From: an uncultured Eubacteriales bacterium
Lineage (GTDB): Bacteria > Bacillota > Clostridia > Christensenellales > CAG-138
Length of the DNA: 5,590 nt
Assembly (NCBI GenBank): GCA_900547135.1
Contig: URFJ01000119.1
Coordinates: 1 to 5,590 of the forward strand
Direction of reading: 5' to 3'
The position numbers were made by a program, and so were the translations under genes. The notes under the pieces were generated by a model, which was not told the origin of the DNA, did not search any database, and was given only the letters and a program-made list of their open reading frames with translations. Below, one piece after another: positions 2,804 through 5,590 of the stretch. Positions within the stretch are counted from its first letter, which is position 1; the number at the start of each line of letters is the position of its first letter.

Positions 2804-5590
2804 TTATTCTGTTCCATTAGGTATATAGACATAGCTGTAAAAATCAAAGCAAGCTTGTATAACCTCAGACATCTCCACTTCAAATTCAGGATAAAGCTCT
2901 GAAATTAGATAGCTGCGCCTTAGGAAATACCGATATACAGTGTCAAATTCTTCATAATTAATTGTTTGCTTGTCAAGCAAGTCAAGCATGTCTATCATGT
3001 TCTGCATGTTTTCATTCAAGTCCGTGGTAAGCGCATTGAATTCCTTGCCGTTAGAATACTTTCTAAATATCTCTCCCGCCTCTAAGTCTATTTCATCCTT
3101 GAATTTTTCAAGCTCCGTATGACTGTTAATCCAATCTTCTATCTCTGCTTTTTCTTCTAAAGTCATGACAGGAATTGGGTCATGGTCCTGAGCAAAAAAC
3201 TCATCTCTTTCCCTCTTTATATCTTCAAGGTTTGTATATTCAGCGTTTGCATTAATAAACCAGTCTCCGATTCTCAGCGGCAAGCCAGAACCATTAAGCT
3301 CAAGAGGAACACCTTCCTGCGGGTTCTCCTTAAGCCAATTTATAAACTCTTGATCTGCCTGATTAAGGAAGTCTATACTTTTTATGAATTCATATCCTCC
3401 GTCTTCTGTGGGCACCTGCATACCTGAGGCCCTACCCACAAATTCGTCGATTCTTTGAGAAAGGGCGGCAGGACTAGAACTTAGCAGCGAAAAGTCGTTT
3501 ACTATTGTTTCAGATGCATCTGCATAAGGCTCTGCTACTACTTCTTCTTTGCCCTCAAATCGGCTAAACCTATAAAATCCCAGCCCACCAGACACGTATA
3601 ACACTATTTCTCCAAGAGGTTTAATAACATTTCCATAACGACTAACATACGTAACGAGAAAATCCCGCGTATTATTATAAGTGCAATAACCCACAATATA
3701 CATTGTGTTCATTGCATAGGGATAAGGAAATCCCCAAGTATCAAATTCTATATCTATATCATTCACAATGGTAATTGCATCGCCTATTGTAAATGGACAG
3801 TCTTTAATAAAGTTGTCATAATCCTCCGTTAAATAATAGGAATGATAATATCTCGAATATGTTCTGCTATCACGGGAACCCCAAAAAGCGCTGAATGCCA
3901 CTGGATTAAACCATGGACATAAGGTATCTATAAGGAAATCTCCCAAACTTATTTCAAACAAGGATAATAGATCAAACTGCCAGTATTTATGGGCATTTGA
4001 TCGGCTTAAGTTGCTTGGGCTGCCATATGATTTCTTGTATATATTCCACTTCTCAGTATAAGGAACTCCTTGGGCCTGTAGGCATTGTGACACAAAATTC
4101 GTACTGTCATCTTTCATATCAGGATAAGTTGCATAGGTTTTGTTAAGCATGTTTTTTGCATAACGTGTACCTAAATATACCTGAGTTTTAACAGGTATAA
4201 ATAGCCATTCGTCATTTGCCGACCGATTATAATCATACTGTATAACGTTAGCGTCCGTTTGCAAACCTGCTCCCTTGACAACAACAGCTTTATTGAAACC
4301 AGTGGTTTTACTCAATATTCTATGCGACATAAGGTCGGTGTTAAAGTAGATTTTAAATTTGCTTCCGGTTGCAGTTTTACTTTTGCTAATAAAAATGTTA
4401 GCATCATTATTGGCACTGCTATCGAAAACACTTAGCGCATAGGATTGATTGCTCATAGGGATTATGTTGCATTCTCCGTTACCGATAGAAACCATCTTCC
4501 ATCTTTGAGCAGATGAGCCTTTATATTTTCCCTGTTGTACATTTAGACCAGACACTGTTAAGTATTGCCCGCTATTTTTATTCTTAATGTAGTATTCTTT
4601 ATTATAGCTCAACAATGTTGATGGTCCATTAGAAGGAGGATCTGACTCCGGCGGATTTGGCGTAGGTGTCGGAGACGAACCGGTATAGCTAATTTTCAGT
4701 TGAGGGCGTTTGGCCGCTGTGGCGAAGTCGGCGGAATAGACGGTGTTAAAGTCGTTTATTGTTTCGTTTTGATATTGAACCATGATCCCATAGTTTCTAT
4801 TTTTGCCCGTCGTGCTTCCACTATACCAGCCCTTTACTGTCGACTTCATATCTATGTTGTATCTGGTCAATCCGTTGTGGCCGATATTCGATTGAATAGT
4901 GCTCGACGCAGCGGGTTTATTGGCCCATGTTATAGTTTTTGAGTTCCAATCAGCGTCAACCCTATACGCTTTAAGACTATTTCCCGTGGATGTCCCGCTG
5001 GTAACATAAAAGGTTTGGGTGGCCGAACTTATAGTAGCTCCAGACGGGATTGTCGGCATAGTCTTGAACTTTTGATAGAACTTTCTTTTCTTCCCGTTGC
5101 GTTTTCCCGCGTACAGCCTGTCCAGCGTATGCGTTATTACGCCGCTGCCCTTCTCCACCGAGTTGTCAATCCCGTTTGCCTGATCCGTACCCGCGCTAAC
5201 ATCCGGGTCTATTGTAATTGGATACACCCTTGCCTCATCGTTGAGCCATTCCGCGTCAGGCGTCAGCGTCACGGTATACGACCCGTTCCCATTGTCCTTA
5301 AGGTCCAGCTCTATGTCCTCGGACAGCTCGTCTGCCGAATCATACATATACGGCGCCCATATGGTGAATATAACGTCCGTACCGTCGCTGAATACTATCT
5401 CGCCCGAGTCATTTATACTTGCATCTAGGCCCTCTGCAGTAATATCCATTATGTACGACACTATGCTCTGCGGGCTTTCCAGGATTATCGCTTCCTTTAC
5501 CCTGCCTGGGAGCACCGTGTATTCTACGTCCACGCCGTCTCCAGCCGCGTTTTCATACGTAAGCTGGCCCGCGTTTGGCGCAAGCATAAG
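2804..5590 (-). CDS. Large secreted WapA-like / DNRLRE / ricin lectin / Amidase_6-like protein with degenerate catalytic site (5' end outside window)
   Basis: The frame is open to the right edge, so the true start and leader are missing; 928 residues are visible. Residue numbers here count from the ATG at 5587. Residues 1-143 resemble the beta region of WapA/RHS wall proteins: LAPNAGQLTYENA, VDVEYTVLPGRVKEAI, IWAPYMYDS, and DAEWLNDEARVYPITIDPDV. Next come a DNRLRE domain (144-303), a Pro/Thr linker (304-326), a ricin-type beta-trefoil half (328-465; QRW 361-363, DEW 459-461), and an Amidase_6-like domain (about 473-676). That domain keeps its frame (TNFVSQC, PWFNPVAF, GDAITI), but the expected nucleophile is Ser495 (DDSTNF), and the two conserved His positions are Asn627 and Val648. 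The tail (677-927) is acidic and mostly helical, ends NGTE, and I do not recognise it. The likely role is a cell-surface or secreted carbohydrate- or wall-binding protein. Enzymatic activity is doubtful. RHS/YD repeats are absent from the visible part. Confidence 0.9.
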   Translation of the reverse strand, partial: LMLAPNAGQLTYENAAGDGVDVEYTVLPGRVKEAIILESPQSIVSYIMDITAEGLDASINDSGEIVFSDGTDVIFTIWAPYMYDSADELSEDIELDLKDNGNGSYTVTLTPDAEWLNDEARVYPITIDPDVSAGTDQANGIDNSVEKGSGVITHTLDRLYAGKRNGKKRKFYQKFKTMPTIPSGATISSATQTFYVTSGTSTGNSLKAYRVDADWNSKTITWANKPAASSTIQSNIGHNGLTRYNIDMKSTVKGWYSGSTTGKNRNYGIMVQYQNETINDFNTVYSADFATAAKRPQLKISYTGSSPTPTPNPPESDPPSNGPSTLLSYNKEYYIKNKNSGQYLTVSGLNVQQGKYKGSSAQRWKMVSIGNGECNIIPMSNQSYALSVFDSSANNDANIFISKSKTATGSKFKIYFNTDLMSHRILSKTTGFNKAVVVKGAGLQTDANVIQYDYNRSANDEWLFIPVKTQVYLGTRYAKNMLNKTYATYPDMKDDSTNFVSQCLQAQGVPYTEKWNIYKKSYGSPSNLSRSNAHKYWQFDLLSLFEISLGDFLIDTLCPWFNPVAFSAFWGSRDSRTYSRYYHSYYLTEDYDNFIKDCPFTIGDAITIVNDIDIEFDTWGFPYPYAMNTMYIVGYCTYNNTRDFLVTYVSRYGNVIKPLGEIVLYVSGGLGFYRFSRFEGKEEVVAEPYADASETIVNDFSLLSSSPAALSQRIDEFVGRASGMQVPTEDGGYEFIKSIDFLNQADQEFINWLKENPQEGVPLELNGSGLPLRIGDWFINANAEYTNLEDIKRERDEFFAQDHDPIPVMTLEEKAEIEDWINSHTELEKFKDEIDLEAGEIFRKYSNGKEFNALTTDLNENMQNMIDMLDLLDKQTINYEEFDTVYRYFLRRSYLISELYPEFEVEMSEVIQACFDFYSYVYIPNGTE
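4680..5159 (-). repeat. 480-bp direct repeat, copy 2 (DNRLRE-coding block)
   Basis: This is the partner of 1302-1781, in the same orientation, with 17 mismatches and no indels. Positions 4725-4938 are identical to 1347-1560. Inside the large gene this block is continuous with the upstream WapA-like coding sequence, so this copy is the parental context and the other is the truncated one. Homology continues leftward past 4680 without gaps but at clearly lower identity. Confidence 0.95.

Noticed and set aside
3182..3427. Plus-strand 81-codon frame
   Set aside because: It is antisense to the helical tail of the large protein, with no RBS and no recognisable feature.
1302..5159. Composite transposon or IS-bounded duplication
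   Set aside because: No transposase, no terminal inverted repeats and no target-site duplication; the repeats are coding and their edges match domain or truncation limits.
1..5590. CRISPR array
   Set aside because: No short regularly spaced repeats were seen. The only repeats are the paralogous coding blocks and the short Pro/Thr linker codons.

Overview
The window most resembles a low-to-moderate GC, anaerobic Firmicutes (Clostridia-like) chromosome. I infer this from purine-rich Shine-Dalgarno sites, a Gram-positive-style lipoprotein leader, and large secreted proteins that combine a WapA/RHS-type beta region with DNRLRE, ricin-type lectin and Amidase_6-like modules. No housekeeping gene is present to fix the taxon.

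Layout. Leftward (minus strand) from the right edge, 2804-5590 is the 3' part of a very large secreted-protein gene whose start lies beyond the window. Its modules are: WapA-like beta region, DNRLRE domain, Pro/Thr linker, ricin-type beta-trefoil, Amidase_6-like domain, and a ~250-residue acidic helical tail. Converging on it from the left is a small rightward lipoprotein gene (2173-2706). Next, at 1793-2157, is a gene-poor stretch. It holds a strong 19-bp hairpin terminator and, just beside it, what looks like the 3' end of a tRNA gene (T-arm plus acceptor strand) in the same minus-strand orientation. Then comes 203-1792 (minus), a second copy of DNRLRE-ricin-amidase that lacks the whole 5' part of the gene, including any secretion signal. 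Sixteen bases after its stop a third minus-strand gene begins (186 to 1 and beyond), with a perfect RBS and a signal peptide or lipoprotein leader.

Main observation. The two large ORFs are collinear paralogs at a constant offset of 3378 bp, but their similarity changes abruptly by module. The DNRLRE block (480 bp) has only 17 mismatches, including a 214-bp perfect tract. The ricin domain is about 69% identical in protein. The amidase domain is strongly diverged. The upstream, probably expressed copy has lost the expected nucleophile (Cys to Ser) and both conserved His positions, so it looks like a pseudoenzyme. The leaderless downstream copy keeps Cys, His and His. This is the geometry of a C-terminal tip reservoir: recombination in the shared DNRLRE block would delete 3378 bp, including the lipoprotein gene, and place the intact amidase tip on the full-length secreted protein. 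This tip-exchange reading is inference. The repeat, the truncation and the residue substitutions are read directly from the sequence.
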